Notes: generated from the sequence alone by a model not told the origin. Counted from the first letter of the stretch, positions 8,885 to 17,478 are shown. The stretch: 63,317 nucleotides of DNA from Pseudobdellovibrionaceae bacterium (GCA_018663505.1 JABJQG010000043.1:1-63317), one strand, 5' to 3'. A program made the numbers and translations.

Positions 8885-9050
8885 ATAATTAAGATAAATA
8901 ATTCAGTTTGAATAATGATCAGCCTAACAGCTGTAAACAAGTTATACATTTCTTAGTGGCTAGTGAGTAGCTAGGTTGTCTCTATGTTGGTCTTTAAATT
9001 GCAGTTACCAAGAGTAAAATATGAATTAAAATAATAAAAAAGGTGATGGC

Positions 9051-9896
9051 ATGACTAGAGTAAATATATACCTGTTTAAAATTTTATCATTGGTATTTGT
9101 AATGATAATGATGGTTGCTTGTAAAAATAAAAGCGTAAACACAGTTAAGCCACCTCGGTTTATTCAAGGGAGTATATCTCTCTATAAGAGTACAGTTTCT
9201 GGCTCTGCAAATTTTAGTTATCAGGTTCAGGCAGAAGGCGATAACTTTCGTTTTAGTGTTTTAAATGATCATAATTCAGACTACATTGCAGGAGAGAGAT
9301 CCTACTTATTTACTTCTCAGAATGAAAATGTATATACTTTTTTAACGGAGCTATTTAGAGGTGGCATTTCTATAGAGGTTAATAGAGGTTCTGAATGTTC
9401 TGATTGCCTTACTGGTTTTTTCTCTTCAGATATAGTTATTAAAGAGGGGACTTCAAATGAAGTTCAAGTAAAGACCAATGCATTTGCCCATATAATGGAT
9501 CTTGTTATTAACCAGGCATATATACAAATATTTCCCTTTGATGGAGATTACACCATGGTAAATCGTTATTGCAAAAGTGGAGATTTGCCCAATGATACCT
9601 TCTCATTTATAACTGATGAAATTAATTTAAGTTTCGACTCTGTGGGTAGTCAGATGTTTGTTGAACTTATTGAGGACGATATGGTGACCACCCAGGATCA
9701 GTTTACATACTCTATTTCAGAAGAGACATTAAAAGCTGATAATACATATCAGAGAATTGAAATTGTACCTAAAGGTTTAAATTCAGGGGTAGAGAGCTTT
9801 AGCTTTGTGGAAAGTCACTTCATAGGCCAGACTGGTAGCTGCGTCGAGGGTGATCAATTTGTATCCGAGTTTGTTAAAACCAACTATGTAAAATAA
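9051..9896 (+). CDS. Orphan lipoprotein
   Basis: I do not recognise the family. The N-terminus is a lipoprotein signal (hydrophobic stretch then MMVAC, cysteine at residue 24), so the protein is probably membrane anchored. The remaining ~255 residues are polar, with alternating beta-type stretches and a CSDC motif near residue 115. It has its own ribosome site (AAGGTGATGGC before ATG) and stands alone between flgL and the next small secreted protein. A weak GG-N10-GC pattern (8958-8974 area) is seen upstream, but I do not call it a promoter. Confidence 0.75.
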   Translation: MTRVNIYLFKILSLVFVMIMMVACKNKSVNTVKPPRFIQGSISLYKSTVSGSANFSYQVQAEGDNFRFSVLNDHNSDYIAGERSYLFTSQNENVYTFLTELFRGGISIEVNRGSECSDCLTGFFSSDIVIKEGTSNEVQVKTNAFAHIMDLVINQAYIQIFPFDGDYTMVNRYCKSGDLPNDTFSFITDEINLSFDSVGSQMFVELIEDDMVTTQDQFTYSISEETLKADNTYQRIEIVPKGLNSGVESFSFVESHFIGQTGSCVEGDQFVSEFVKTNYVK

Positions 9897-10093
9897 GACT
9901 CTTAATAAAGTGATTAAGACCGAAGGGGTCAACAAGTAATAGTAAATTTTATGCATATTGGGAAACTTCTGTTATATTAGTGACATAAAGCGGCTTTTAG
10001 GGCATTTAGCTAGTTCTAAGCATTCTGTATTAAGGTTGGCAGGTATGGAATCTGCATCTTGAGATGTGAATGTTAATAGTCTGGAGAATTAAA

Positions 10094-10453
10094 ATGAAAA
10101 AAATTGTATTGATACTGTCCTTGTCGCTAATTTCTATAACTACATACGCTGGTAATAATAGTTTACTTAAATGTGGTTACGGAGATGGGACATTTGAACT
10201 CATTCAAGAGAAGTCAGGGGTACGAGCAATTCTATTTGATAAATATGCTGTACAAGTAAAAAGCATAGGAGACCTAGCTTGCTATGGAGGCCTAGAGCCT
10301 ATTGATTTCTGTATTCAGGCAGGTGGAAATAAATTTTGGCTCACCACAACGCCGTTTGGGCACTCATTTACGTCATCTATGGACTCAAAGGAAGCTCAGT
10401 TAATTGGTCTTCAGCCGCTTTCTCAGTGTAATTTTGCTAAGCTCAAAGATTAA
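10094..10453 (+). CDS. Small secreted orphan protein
   Basis: The product is 119 aa with a clear Sec signal peptide (MKKIVLILSLSLISITTYAG). The mature part contains four cysteines (LKCGYG, LACYGG, DFCIQAG, SQCNFA), suggesting two disulfides in the periplasm or outside. The ATG at 10094 is chosen because GGAGA lies 7 bases upstream and the signal peptide then begins directly; an upstream in-frame ATG at 10070 lacks both. It converges with the hydrolase gene on the minus strand, with 20 bases between their ends. No family is recognised. Confidence 0.78.
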   Translation: MKKIVLILSLSLISITTYAGNNSLLKCGYGDGTFELIQEKSGVRAILFDKYAVQVKSIGDLACYGGLEPIDFCIQAGGNKFWLTTTPFGHSFTSSMDSKEAQLIGLQPLSQCNFAKLKD

Positions 10454-10473
10454 GTTAAAATCTAAAGAACTTG

Positions 10474-11394
10474 CTACATTGAGTCTGTTGAAAACAAGTA
10501 AATTTTTTGATTATTCAATATTTTGTAAAGCCCGATATTTTTATCTACCTCACTAATATCCTGAGCATTCAATAGTTTTTTAAAAAGGGCAGTTACTTTT
10601 TTGTTTTTAAAGGGGGGCGGCATATTAAAGTGACGATGACCAAAGAACGTTAATTCAGTTAAGTCTAAGTAGGTGGTGTTTTTAGCTAACTGCAGTGGTG
10701 CTCCACTATAGTCGAAACTTGCCCCTAATTTGGGTCCTCTCCAAATTGGTTTTTCGTAGAAAATTTTTTTTGAAATGTATAAGATAATATCATTAGAGTG
10801 CTGGGTGACATAAATTTGATTAGTAAAATCTAACTTATTTAACCACTGAGCATGTCCATTATATGGAACATCAGGAGCATTCAAGATCACCACATCAAAT
10901 AACTGTGCATCGAAAGACCGAGCATGGTGTATAGACTCCAAAAAAACTCGGAATAAAATATTGCCCATGCTGTGTAACAATAAGGTGACTTTGCGATCCT
11001 TAAATTTATGTTTATTTTTGAAGCGATATAGATCAAAGGTATAAAGAAGGTCTGCTAGGTCCCATGCTGAATTAACAGCATTATCTAAAGGACGATTAAA
11101 GAGACCTTTCCAGGAGGGCCATGAAAACAATATGGCGTGCACATCACTTAATTCTGCTACATTTGGAAGAGCTCCGTCATTTAAACTTTTTTTAGGATTT
11201 TTTCCTAAGCCATGCACATAAATAACAATATTTTTTGTGTCCTCTTTCTCAAATATTTGATCAAAAATTTTGCCAATTTCCTTAACTGCATATGGGTGCT
11301 TTAGGCCTTCGTCCAAAGTGTACAACGCCGCTTTTGCGTAGCACTGGAGGCTAGCAACAGATAAAATGAATACAAGCAGACGTTTTAAACTCAA
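10474..11394 (-). CDS. Secreted alpha/beta-hydrolase (DUF900-like esterase)
   Basis: A probable serine hydrolase exported by a signal peptide (FILSVASLQCYAKA). The alpha/beta-hydrolase fold is supported by NIVIYVHGLGKNPKKS (oxyanion region), the nucleophile elbow LLLHSMGN (GxSxG-like HSMGN), an Asp in ILNAPDVP, and a late FGHRHFNMPPP that could supply the catalytic His. The layout resembles DUF900/Lipase-3 like proteins. The TTG start is preceded by GGAGG. Substrate is unknown. Confidence 0.78.
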   Translation of the reverse strand: MSLKRLLVFILSVASLQCYAKAALYTLDEGLKHPYAVKEIGKIFDQIFEKEDTKNIVIYVHGLGKNPKKSLNDGALPNVAELSDVHAILFSWPSWKGLFNRPLDNAVNSAWDLADLLYTFDLYRFKNKHKFKDRKVTLLLHSMGNILFRVFLESIHHARSFDAQLFDVVILNAPDVPYNGHAQWLNKLDFTNQIYVTQHSNDIILYISKKIFYEKPIWRGPKLGASFDYSGAPLQLAKNTTYLDLTELTFFGHRHFNMPPPFKNKKVTALFKKLLNAQDISEVDKNIGLYKILNNQKIYLFSTDSM

Positions 11395-11794
11395 ATTTTG
11401 CCGCCTCCTCTTGGCTGTTTAGTTAGTTTTCAACACCAAGAGAGAATAACATAAAAACAAAAAAGTGGTCTTGAGAGCTCTTGAGATTGAAAAAAAGTAA
11501 ACTCAACTGGCTTTTAACAAAACTAATGACCTCAAAATGAGGGGGGGGTGATTAGTAACCTATGGGGTATGGTCTAGTCCTCTCCAAAGATCCAATTTTT
11601 TAATGGTAAGATATTAGGCTTTGCTTATGTAAAGGTTTCAAAACTCAGGGTTTTTTAAGATTCTGCAACAGACCCTTGACTTTTATCTGACTGAATAATA
11701 CCTAATGTGATCGGTTGGAAAAGCCGTAGAAGAACTAAGAGGTGAGCTTTTTAAGTCCTCATTTCTTTGACCTGGATGTTGAAGGAGAAATACC
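11395..11794. other. 400-bp intergenic region between divergent hydrolase gene and csrA
   Basis: No convincing reading frame is present. It must hold promoters for both neighbours. Visible items: CCTCAAAATGAGG hairpin leading into a run of eight G (around 11530-11547), a GGTCTAG box at 11572 that also occurs near flagellin promoters, a TTGACT hexamer at about 11674 without a good partner, and a possible leader hairpin (GAGGTGAGC...TCCTCA) near 11740-11764 just before the csrA ribosome site GAAGGAGAA. Confidence 0.5.
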
Positions 11795-12022
11795 ATGTTG
11801 GTTCTTACAAGAAAATTAGGTGAAAGCATCGCTATCGATGATCATATCAAGATTCGCGTTGTGCAGATCAAAGGTAAGCAAGTGCGCTTAGGCATTGAAG
11901 CACCTAGAGATACGAAAATTCACAGAGAAGAAGTTTATCTAGCTATTCAAGATCAAAATGTTGAGTCATCAAACACTCAGCCAGATCATACTCGAGCTGT
12001 TGCAAAACTCTTAAAACCTTAA
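11795..12022 (+). CDS. csrA: Carbon storage/translation regulator CsrA
   Basis: CsrA is an RNA-binding dimer that represses or activates translation by binding GGA motifs. The 75-aa protein opens with the invariant MLVLTRKLGESIAIDD and has IKIRVVQIKGKQVRLGIEAP followed by HREEVYLAIQ, including the key RLGIEAP loop. A strong ribosome site (GAAGGAG) precedes ATG. It is followed by fliW, its known antagonist partner in many flagellates, and lies between the hook-filament junction genes and the flagellins, consistent with control of flagellin translation. Confidence 0.97.
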   Translation: MLVLTRKLGESIAIDDHIKIRVVQIKGKQVRLGIEAPRDTKIHREEVYLAIQDQNVESSNTQPDHTRAVAKLLKP

Positions 12023-12045
12023 TAGTTCCACTATTACTTGGTTTC

Positions 12046-12076
12046 AGAGGGAGTGTCTGCGGCTCCCTTTGTGGTT
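12046..12076 (+). terminator. Probable terminator after csrA
   Basis: An AGAGGGAG/CTCCCTTT stem (one wobble pair) with a 9-base loop lies 24 bases after the csrA stop, followed by a moderately T-rich tail. The tail is weak, so read-through into fliW is likely. Confidence 0.45.
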
Positions 12077-12227
12077 TATAATTCGGGCATAAGTCCCTTA
12101 TTAAATGACACGCAGCCCTGTAAAATTCAAAATAGACTAAAGTTTTGTAAAGATTTCAATCTTAACCGGAAAAAGCTCTTGCGATGTCCTATAATTGTGG
12201 GCATTCTTCTTGTATAGGGGGAAAAGT

Positions 12228-12767
12228 ATGCAAGTAAACACTTCTAGGTTCGGGCTTATCGATGTTTCAGATGATGATGCAATTACTTTTTCTGAAGGCC
12301 TTCTTGGTTTTGGTCATTTAAGAAAATTTATAATGTTAGATGACCCTACGGACGAAATATTTGCATGGCTGCAGAGTTGTGAAAATGGTCAACTTGCTTT
12401 TCCAATTCTAGAACCAGAACTATTTGTAGAACAATATAGTGTGAAAATGACTAAAAGTGATCTAGAAGCTCTAAATCTTGAGAGTACTGATGGCAGTCGA
12501 TTTTTCACTATTGTTACAATTCCAGAAGATGCTACAAAAATGACGGCTAATTTAAAAGCGCCTCTTGTCATTAATGTAAAAGAGAAGATAGGACGCCAGT
12601 GTGTACTCCAAGATAACAAGTTAAATATTTGTGAACCCATATTCACTAAGCTACAACAACGCTTAGTACAGCAGCCACAAGCCACAATAAAGACAAAGGC
12701 AGCAGAGTGGGGCGTTGCAGTTAGATTACCTGATAACAGTGACCTTGGTTTAGAGAATTTAAAGTAG
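12228..12767 (+). CDS. fliW: Flagellar assembly factor FliW
   Basis: FliW binds flagellin and CsrA; free FliW relieves CsrA repression of flagellin. The protein has family segments ITFSEGLLGFGHLRKFIMLD, FAWLQSCENGQLAFPILEPE and the TVVTIP-like TIVTIPEDATKMTANLKAP, then LVINVKEKIGRQCVL. At 179 aa it carries roughly 35 extra C-terminal residues beyond the usual core. The ATG at 12228 is chosen because AGGGGGAAA lies just upstream and it begins with the typical MQVNTSRFG. A TATAAT at 12190-12195 may be a -10 element, but no good -35 is seen. Confidence 0.95.
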   Translation: MQVNTSRFGLIDVSDDDAITFSEGLLGFGHLRKFIMLDDPTDEIFAWLQSCENGQLAFPILEPELFVEQYSVKMTKSDLEALNLESTDGSRFFTIVTIPEDATKMTANLKAPLVINVKEKIGRQCVLQDNKLNICEPIFTKLQQRLVQQPQATIKTKAAEWGVAVRLPDNSDLGLENLK

Positions 12768-12803
12768 GTCGGTTGATCATCAGTCCATTTTTTAAGTGTA
12801 TAT

Positions 12804-12836
12804 AAAGCTTCTATCTAGAGGCTTTTTTTATTTTTC
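12804..12836 (+). terminator. Intrinsic terminator after fliW
   Basis: A 9-bp stem (AAAGCTTCT/AGAGGCTTT, one G-T pair) with a short loop is followed by a long T-rich tail (TTTTTTTATTTTT). It lies about 40 bases downstream of the fliW stop. Confidence 0.8.
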
Positions 12837-12894
12837 ATTATTTTATGGGTTTATAAGTGGGTAGTTTTGAGCAAAGGATTTCCCATTAGCGCCC

Positions 12895-12910
12895 TTCCAT
12901 GGATGGAAAA
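12895..12910. repeat. Possible solo end/remnant of the 220-bp hairpin element
   Basis: CCATGGATGGAAA here matches the right terminal inverted repeat of the elements at 15362-15579 and 44132-44365. The 15 bases upstream (GGATTTCCCATTAGCGCCC) also resemble the GATTTCCCAT end. There is no full second copy of the element around it, so it could be a deletion remnant or chance. Confidence 0.4.
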
Positions 12911-12944
12911 TCATCGACTTTGATCCAATTTGAGATTCAACTTC

Positions 12945-12971
12945 TACATTGTAGGTAATATTTGCCGATAG
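12945..12971 (+). promoter_or_regulatory. Sigma28-type promoter upstream of the FlgT-like gene
   Basis: TACATTGT, 11 bases, GCCGATAG: 5/8 and 7/8 matches to the TAAAGTTT-N11-GCCGATAA flagellar promoter consensus. It is 68 bases before the GTG start at 13039, leaving a plausible leader with an AAGGAAGG ribosome site. Confidence 0.6.
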
Positions 12972-13038
12972 GTACTATAGCTAAGGAAGGCTAATAAAAT
13001 ATCTAAGGAAGGTCTGTTTGCCAAGGAAGGGGTAAATC

Positions 13039-13578
13039 GTGCAAAAGACTCTATTAGCTGGATTTTTAATGCTAGCTCTATTCATAAGTAAAAACTCAAT
13101 GGCTGGGAATAACCTGTTGGTGTTTGATGTGAAAAAATCTCTACCACTATCGGATAAAGAAACTGTTTATAAGGATTTTTATATTAATGGTGGTGACGAA
13201 TATGGTTTAAGACCAGGAATGCTTGTTACCGTTTATAGAAGTAAAGCCATGTATGATAATTACAGTAACAAGTCTGCAGGGGATTTAAAAATATTCGTAG
13301 GCCGTTTAAAAATAATTCATGTGCAAAATGGCCTAGCCGTTGCACGAATGTTTTCAACACTTTCTAGAAAAAGATTACCCATATTAGAATATACAACCAT
13401 TATGGTAGGCGATCGCTTAGACATGAACACTCTGGAGATGGATCGTGGTTCAAAGAAAAGAAAATCAGCCCATAAGAAGAAGCCAACGGCACCAAAGCCA
13501 ATGAAACAAGAGATGGAGCAGGTTTCTATGAACTTGCAAATGCCAGATAAGCCTGTGCAGATGCCTAATATGCAGTAA
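13039..13578 (+). CDS. Secreted protein with FlgT C-terminal-like domain
   Basis: A 179-aa protein with a Sec signal (LLAGFLMLALFISKNSMAG). Residues ~45-130 (FYINGGDEYGLRPGMLVTVY ... VGRLKIIHVQNGLAVARMFS ... YTTIMVGDRLD) follow the pattern of the FlgT C-terminal domain (glycine-initiated beta barrel: G-x-x-x-G-LxxGM, then GxLxIxxV). FlgT is an outer-membrane-side flagellar ring protein in polar flagellates. The tail is Lys/Pro/Met/Gln-rich. The sigma28-type promoter just upstream supports a flagellar role. GTG start with AAGGAAGGGG upstream. Full-length FlgT is larger, so this is not called flgT. Confidence 0.72.
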   Translation: MQKTLLAGFLMLALFISKNSMAGNNLLVFDVKKSLPLSDKETVYKDFYINGGDEYGLRPGMLVTVYRSKAMYDNYSNKSAGDLKIFVGRLKIIHVQNGLAVARMFSTLSRKRLPILEYTTIMVGDRLDMNTLEMDRGSKKRKSAHKKKPTAPKPMKQEMEQVSMNLQMPDKPVQMPNMQ

Positions 13579-13760
13579 TTCTCTTTTGTATAACAACAAT
13601 ATTTAAAAAGTTCAACTTGGGTTGTTTCTGCGACATCATCTATGTAATATAGGAGTTCAATTCCAATATTACATAGAATTTAGCTTAGCTATTTGATAAC
13701 AGGAATGAAAATCGTAAACGAAACAGGTGTAATTTAAAAAAATAAGAGTAACTTCAGTGG

Positions 13761-14315
13761 CTAGAGGCCAAAAGATACACCAATTTTTAATTTTGAAATT
13801 ATGCCGAGTTCGTCTTTTTTATCCAGTTTGTCGGGGTAGCCTCTTTTAAATAGATCAACTCCAGCAGATGCATAGATTGCTGACCCATGGTTCATTTTGA
13901 GTCTGGTACCTAGCTCAAGGCCAAAAAATAAATCTCCACCAACTGGCCTGACTTTGAATCCAAACATTTTGTACTTTAAAAAATTTTGAATTTTTTTGCT
14001 AGTATCCAAGGGGGTGCCAATTCCAAAAGAGAGTCCCCAGAATTGATTTTTTGACGATAAATTCGTATCGTAGCCAATTAAAAGACCGATTCCATGAATA
14101 GAGATTAGCTGAGCATCAATGCTAAAATCCTGTTCCTCTTCCCCAGTACTGGAATAACTAAGTAAAGATCTCGAAAAGTCAGTGGTGAATGTTTTTAAGT
14201 TCTGTTCATTTTTGAGATGAGTGCTTAATTGAGAGGTTGAGGTTGAAGTTGTGGCAAAACTACTCACTGTTAAAAAGCAAAGATTGATTAAAAAAATGTA
14301 CATCATATACCCCAT
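13761..14315 (-). CDS. Orphan secreted protein, beta-barrel-like
   Basis: No family is recognised. A hydrophobic N-terminal signal (MYIFLINLCFLTVSSFA) is followed by a Ser/Thr-rich linker and then alternating amphipathic strands ending in a C-terminal aromatic-Gly-Leu (KIGVSFGL), the pattern of a small outer-membrane barrel. The start is ambiguous: TTG 14318, ATG 14315, 14306 and 14303 are in frame; GGGG lies shortly before 14306. It is divergent from prmA with about 120 bases between. Confidence 0.65.
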   Translation of the reverse strand: MGYMMYIFLINLCFLTVSSFATTSTSTSQLSTHLKNEQNLKTFTTDFSRSLLSYSSTGEEEQDFSIDAQLISIHGIGLLIGYDTNLSSKNQFWGLSFGIGTPLDTSKKIQNFLKYKMFGFKVRPVGGDLFFGLELGTRLKMNHGSAIYASAGVDLFKRGYPDKLDKKDELGIISKLKIGVSFGL

Positions 14316-14433
14316 CAAGATGGGGAAAGAAGTAGTACCTTTTTGTTGTGGCGTCTAGAGAAATATTTTCATGATTACCTGATTTTCAGCAGCACTGTTT
14401 TCATGCCAAGGGAGTTGTGCTAAACAGAGGTTT

Positions 14434-15327
14434 ATGACAACAACTCCAAATTATTACGAATTTCTTATTTATGATTTAACCTCCTTGCAAGAAGACCTTG
14501 TGAGCTCTTTTTGCTTTGAGTTGGGAGCTGGTGGAATAAGTGAAAATTTGCAATTTACTCAGAATTTTGAAAATTATGAGCCAGTAACTATTGAAACTCA
14601 AACTCATAATTTGATAGCTTATTTTGAACAAAAACCTACTGATGACTTTACAGCTCAATTTAAAAGTGAATTTCCAGATGTATTTTTTGAGTTGCGGGAA
14701 AAAGTAAACAAAGATTGGATGGCCGAATGGAAAAAGGGTTTTCAGTCATTTTCTCTTGTTGAGGATATTTGGGTAGTACCTAGCTGGGAAGAGAACTTTA
14801 ATAGCTCGGATCGTTTTATGAAAATAGATCCAGGAATGGCTTTTGGCACGGGAACTCATGCAACTACACAATTGGCAGCACAGCTTATTTATGATTTATA
14901 CAGTGAACAAAGTATAGATACAGTGATTGATGTGGGTACTGGTACAGGCATCTTAGCCATGCTTTGTGAAATGTTAGGCGCTAAAAGGGTTACTGGCACA
15001 GAGATAGATGAAGTTGCACGCCAAGTGGCTAAGGAAAATATTTTAGATAATCAATCAAAGTGTGTTGAAATATTGGATCATCAACTAGAAACAGAAGGCG
15101 GACGGTATGATCTTGTGATTGCCAATATTATTGATGGGGTATTAGTTCAAATTCAAAAGGATCTAAAGCGACTTTCTAATAAATATATGGTGCTCACCGG
15201 AATCTTAGATGAAAGAGAACAGTTATTTTTAAATCGTTTTCAATTTGAAGATGAAAATAAAAAGTTCAAAATAATAAAACGAGTGGAATTAAGTGAATGG
15301 GTAGGCTTTTTAGTAGAGCTTGGTTAG
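14434..15327 (+). CDS. prmA: Ribosomal protein L11 methyltransferase PrmA
   Basis: PrmA trimethylates lysines and the N-terminus of ribosomal protein L11 using S-adenosylmethionine. Family marks: NKDWMAEWKKGFQSF, the substrate/SAM approach MKIDPGMAFGTGTHATTQLA, SAM motif I DVGTGTGILAMLC near residue 167, TGTEIDEVARQVAKENILDN, and motif IV VIANIIDGVLVQIQKDL. The 297 aa fit. It stands apart from the downstream methyltransferase rsmE, separated by a hairpin repeat element. Confidence 0.95.
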   Translation: MTTTPNYYEFLIYDLTSLQEDLVSSFCFELGAGGISENLQFTQNFENYEPVTIETQTHNLIAYFEQKPTDDFTAQFKSEFPDVFFELREKVNKDWMAEWKKGFQSFSLVEDIWVVPSWEENFNSSDRFMKIDPGMAFGTGTHATTQLAAQLIYDLYSEQSIDTVIDVGTGTGILAMLCEMLGAKRVTGTEIDEVARQVAKENILDNQSKCVEILDHQLETEGGRYDLVIANIIDGVLVQIQKDLKRLSNKYMVLTGILDEREQLFLNRFQFEDENKKFKIIKRVELSEWVGFLVELG

Positions 15328-15361
15328 AAGGTACGAGTTAGGATTTTTGAGCTTTTAGAGC

Positions 15362-15579
15362 AAAGTTGATAGTTTTCCATCCATGGGAGCTCGGGCCTAT
15401 GGCGGCCCGAGCCCACCAATTCCCCCACGTCGTGTGGGAGAATCTATTGCAAGATAATAAATCCATAGTTACCTGAAATTTTTTAATTACCTATAGATTC
15501 TTTAACACGATGTTAAAGAATTGCGGGTTTCAGGGGCGGCTAGCCCCTGATCTCCCATGGATGGAAAGGTATCAACTTT
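15362..15579 (+). repeat. 220-bp multi-hairpin inverted-repeat element, copy A
   Basis: Bounded by 27-bp inverted arms: AAAGTTGATA, two unmatched bases, then TTTCCATCCATGGGA (15362-15388), mirrored at 15553-15579. Inside, in order, are a CGGGCC/GGCCCG hairpin (~15392-15409), a CCCAC/GTGGG hairpin with loop GTCGT (~15424-15438), a GAATCTAT/ATAGATTC pair enclosing an AT-rich centre, a TCTTTAA-CACGATG-TTAAAGA hairpin (~15499-15519), and a CAGGGGC-GGCTA-GCCCCTG hairpin (~15531-15549). It fills the prmA-rsmE gap. Copy B at 44132-44365 is in the opposite orientation. Possibly a mobile non-autonomous element and/or a structured RNA; no known family is recognised. Confidence 0.9.
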
Positions 15580-15703
15580 ACACTAGTTGCCCAAAGCTAC
15601 CCAATCATAAATCAACATTTTAATGAAATAGGCGTTATGATATAGAACAAAAATATGTTAATAGGCTACTTGGTAACTAGATAAAAACCTAAAGCAGGAA
15701 TCA

Positions 15704-16453
15704 ATGAGAAGATACTGGGTAGACAAAGGAAAAGTTCAAGAGGGCAAGATCTTATTAGATGGAGATGTGTTTCGTCATATTTGCGGAGTTTGTCGCATGG
15801 AGCAGGGGGCACACTTCGAGCTGTTGACCAGTGAATCCAAAGCTTACTTTGTGGAACTTGTGGATGTTCAGAAAAAAGCGGCCACAGCCATTGTTAAAAA
15901 TGTGAGGGATATAGATCCGCTACCTGAGCCACATATCCATATTGCTCTATCAGTACCAAAATTCGCAAAAATGGATTTAATTGTGGAAAAAAGTGTGGAG
16001 CTAGGGGTGAAAGCCATTCATCCATTTACCTCAGACTACAGTTTTGTGAAAAAAAAGAGCGCTATTTCGGAAAATAAATTCAAACGATGGGAAAAAATCG
16101 TAGTTTCAGCCACCCAGCAGTGTGGACGAGGTGAGCTTATGCAACTGCATGAGCCCACAGACTTTTCCAGCTTAGTAGAAAAGTTTAACCTTCAGTCCTC
16201 CGCCCAGGGTCTATTTATGTATGAGGGCGAAACTCAAATGAGTTTGAGGCAGGCCACACATGCACTCCGGGGGGAGAAAATTCAACAAATATGGGCTTTT
16301 ATAGGCAGTGAAGGTGGTTTTTCCAATAATGAAGTTGAATTTATGAAAATGAACAAGCTTATGCCAATATCATTGGGTGAGCAGGTGTTAAGAGTGGAAA
16401 CAGCATGTGTGGCGCTCGCCAGCATTTTAAAGTATGAGTTCTTACTCCCATAA
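15704..16453 (+). CDS. rsmE: 16S rRNA (uracil-1498-N3)-methyltransferase RsmE
   Basis: RsmE methylates U1498 of 16S rRNA and belongs to the SPOUT (knotted) methyltransferases. The 249-aa protein starts MRRYWVDKGKVQEGKILLDG and has HICGVCRMEQGA, the central HIALSVPKFAKMDLIVEKSV then ELGVKAIHPFTSDYS, and the C-terminal knot with FIGSEGGFSNNEVEFMK, SLGEQVLRVETACVALASIL. All are family hallmarks. It is a monocistronic-looking gene downstream of a repeat element. Confidence 0.96.
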   Translation: MRRYWVDKGKVQEGKILLDGDVFRHICGVCRMEQGAHFELLTSESKAYFVELVDVQKKAATAIVKNVRDIDPLPEPHIHIALSVPKFAKMDLIVEKSVELGVKAIHPFTSDYSFVKKKSAISENKFKRWEKIVVSATQQCGRGELMQLHEPTDFSSLVEKFNLQSSAQGLFMYEGETQMSLRQATHALRGEKIQQIWAFIGSEGGFSNNEVEFMKMNKLMPISLGEQVLRVETACVALASILKYEFLLP

Positions 16454-16527
16454 TTTTGAAGTAAAATAATAGGGTGCGGCCACATTTTCAGCCCGATATA
16501 TGAGCAAATCTGATTAAAGGAAATAAT

Positions 16528-17478
16528 ATGGATGCTTTTGATGACTTTGAAATTAAACCTTTAACTAAAGGGTTGGGGTTTCATAAAAAATCTGAGGAAT
16601 TAAAATCTGCGATGCAGAAATCAATTGTAGGCTCTTCAATGACTTCAAAGAGTATTCCCGACATACCTGTGGATGAACTTTTCTCAGAAGAAGATCCCGA
16701 TAGTCTGATGAGCTATGAAGATTTGCTATCTGCTTTAGAAACTCCAACTTCAGACTTGGAGGTCACTCAAACTTTTGAAAGACCATCTGCAAGTAGTAGA
16801 AATACGAGAAGTACGAACACCATAAGTGATTTAGCAAAAAATTCTTTTACAGCTGGTATGGATTTTTTCGACACAGAGACTGTTCAAGAAGAAACCCCAT
16901 TTCCTGGAGAGGAAATTAAAACTCCATTGAGTGAAGAGCCTCCATTTACAAGTAATATACCTGCATTAGATAAAACAATTGCAAATCGCCCTTTACCTAA
17001 AGTGGAAATGACATCGGATATTTCCAGGGGTGCTACAAACTCACCTGGTCAACAGTTAACACCCGCATCTTTTAGTATATCGGCAGCATTCCTAGATGTC
17101 TTTGTTGTCCTTGGCATCTCAATGTTGTCATTGGTCATGTTACTTATTGTTACAGGGGTAGAGCTGTCCAGCGTTGTTGCTATGGCTCAATCAGATTTTA
17201 CTATTCAGATGGCTCTTGTGATTATGTATGTGTCTATATACCAAATCTATGTTATTGGCTCTCGTAGTATAAGTGCTAAAACCTTAGGGGAGTGGACTTT
17301 TGGGCTACAATTAGGAAACGAGAAAGAACAGAGACGAGCTATATTCCCATTAAAAGTTTTGTGGAGGGGAGTGATGATTCTTTTAACAGGAGTTGTGACT
17401 ATGCCTTTGTTATCAATTATTTTTAGAAAAGACCTAATGAAATACTTATCTGGTTTGCAGTTATATAGCCAAGCTTAA
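16528..17478 (+). CDS. RDD-family membrane protein
   Basis: The N-terminal ~170 residues are hydrophilic and begin with MDAFDDFEIKPLTKGLGFHK, a motif also seen at the start of RDD proteins of Bdellovibrio-like bacteria as far as I recall. The C-terminal half has three to four membrane helices (FLDVFVVLGISMLSLVMLLI, IQMALVIMYVSIYQIYVIG, VLWRGVMILLTGVVTMPLLS) and the RDD-type SAKTLGEWTFGLQL segment. Function is unknown; RDD proteins are suggested transporters. It lies just before rfaE2, with ribosome site AAAGGAAA. Confidence 0.82.
   Translation: MDAFDDFEIKPLTKGLGFHKKSEELKSAMQKSIVGSSMTSKSIPDIPVDELFSEEDPDSLMSYEDLLSALETPTSDLEVTQTFERPSASSRNTRSTNTISDLAKNSFTAGMDFFDTETVQEETPFPGEEIKTPLSEEPPFTSNIPALDKTIANRPLPKVEMTSDISRGATNSPGQQLTPASFSISAAFLDVFVVLGISMLSLVMLLIVTGVELSSVVAMAQSDFTIQMALVIMYVSIYQIYVIGSRSISAKTLGEWTFGLQLGNEKEQRRAIFPLKVLWRGVMILLTGVVTMPLLSIIFRKDLMKYLSGLQLYSQA

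Noticed and set aside
8958-8974. GG-N10-GC pattern upstream of the lipoprotein at 9051
   Set aside because: Only TGGC and a TAGC half match sigma54; too weak to call.
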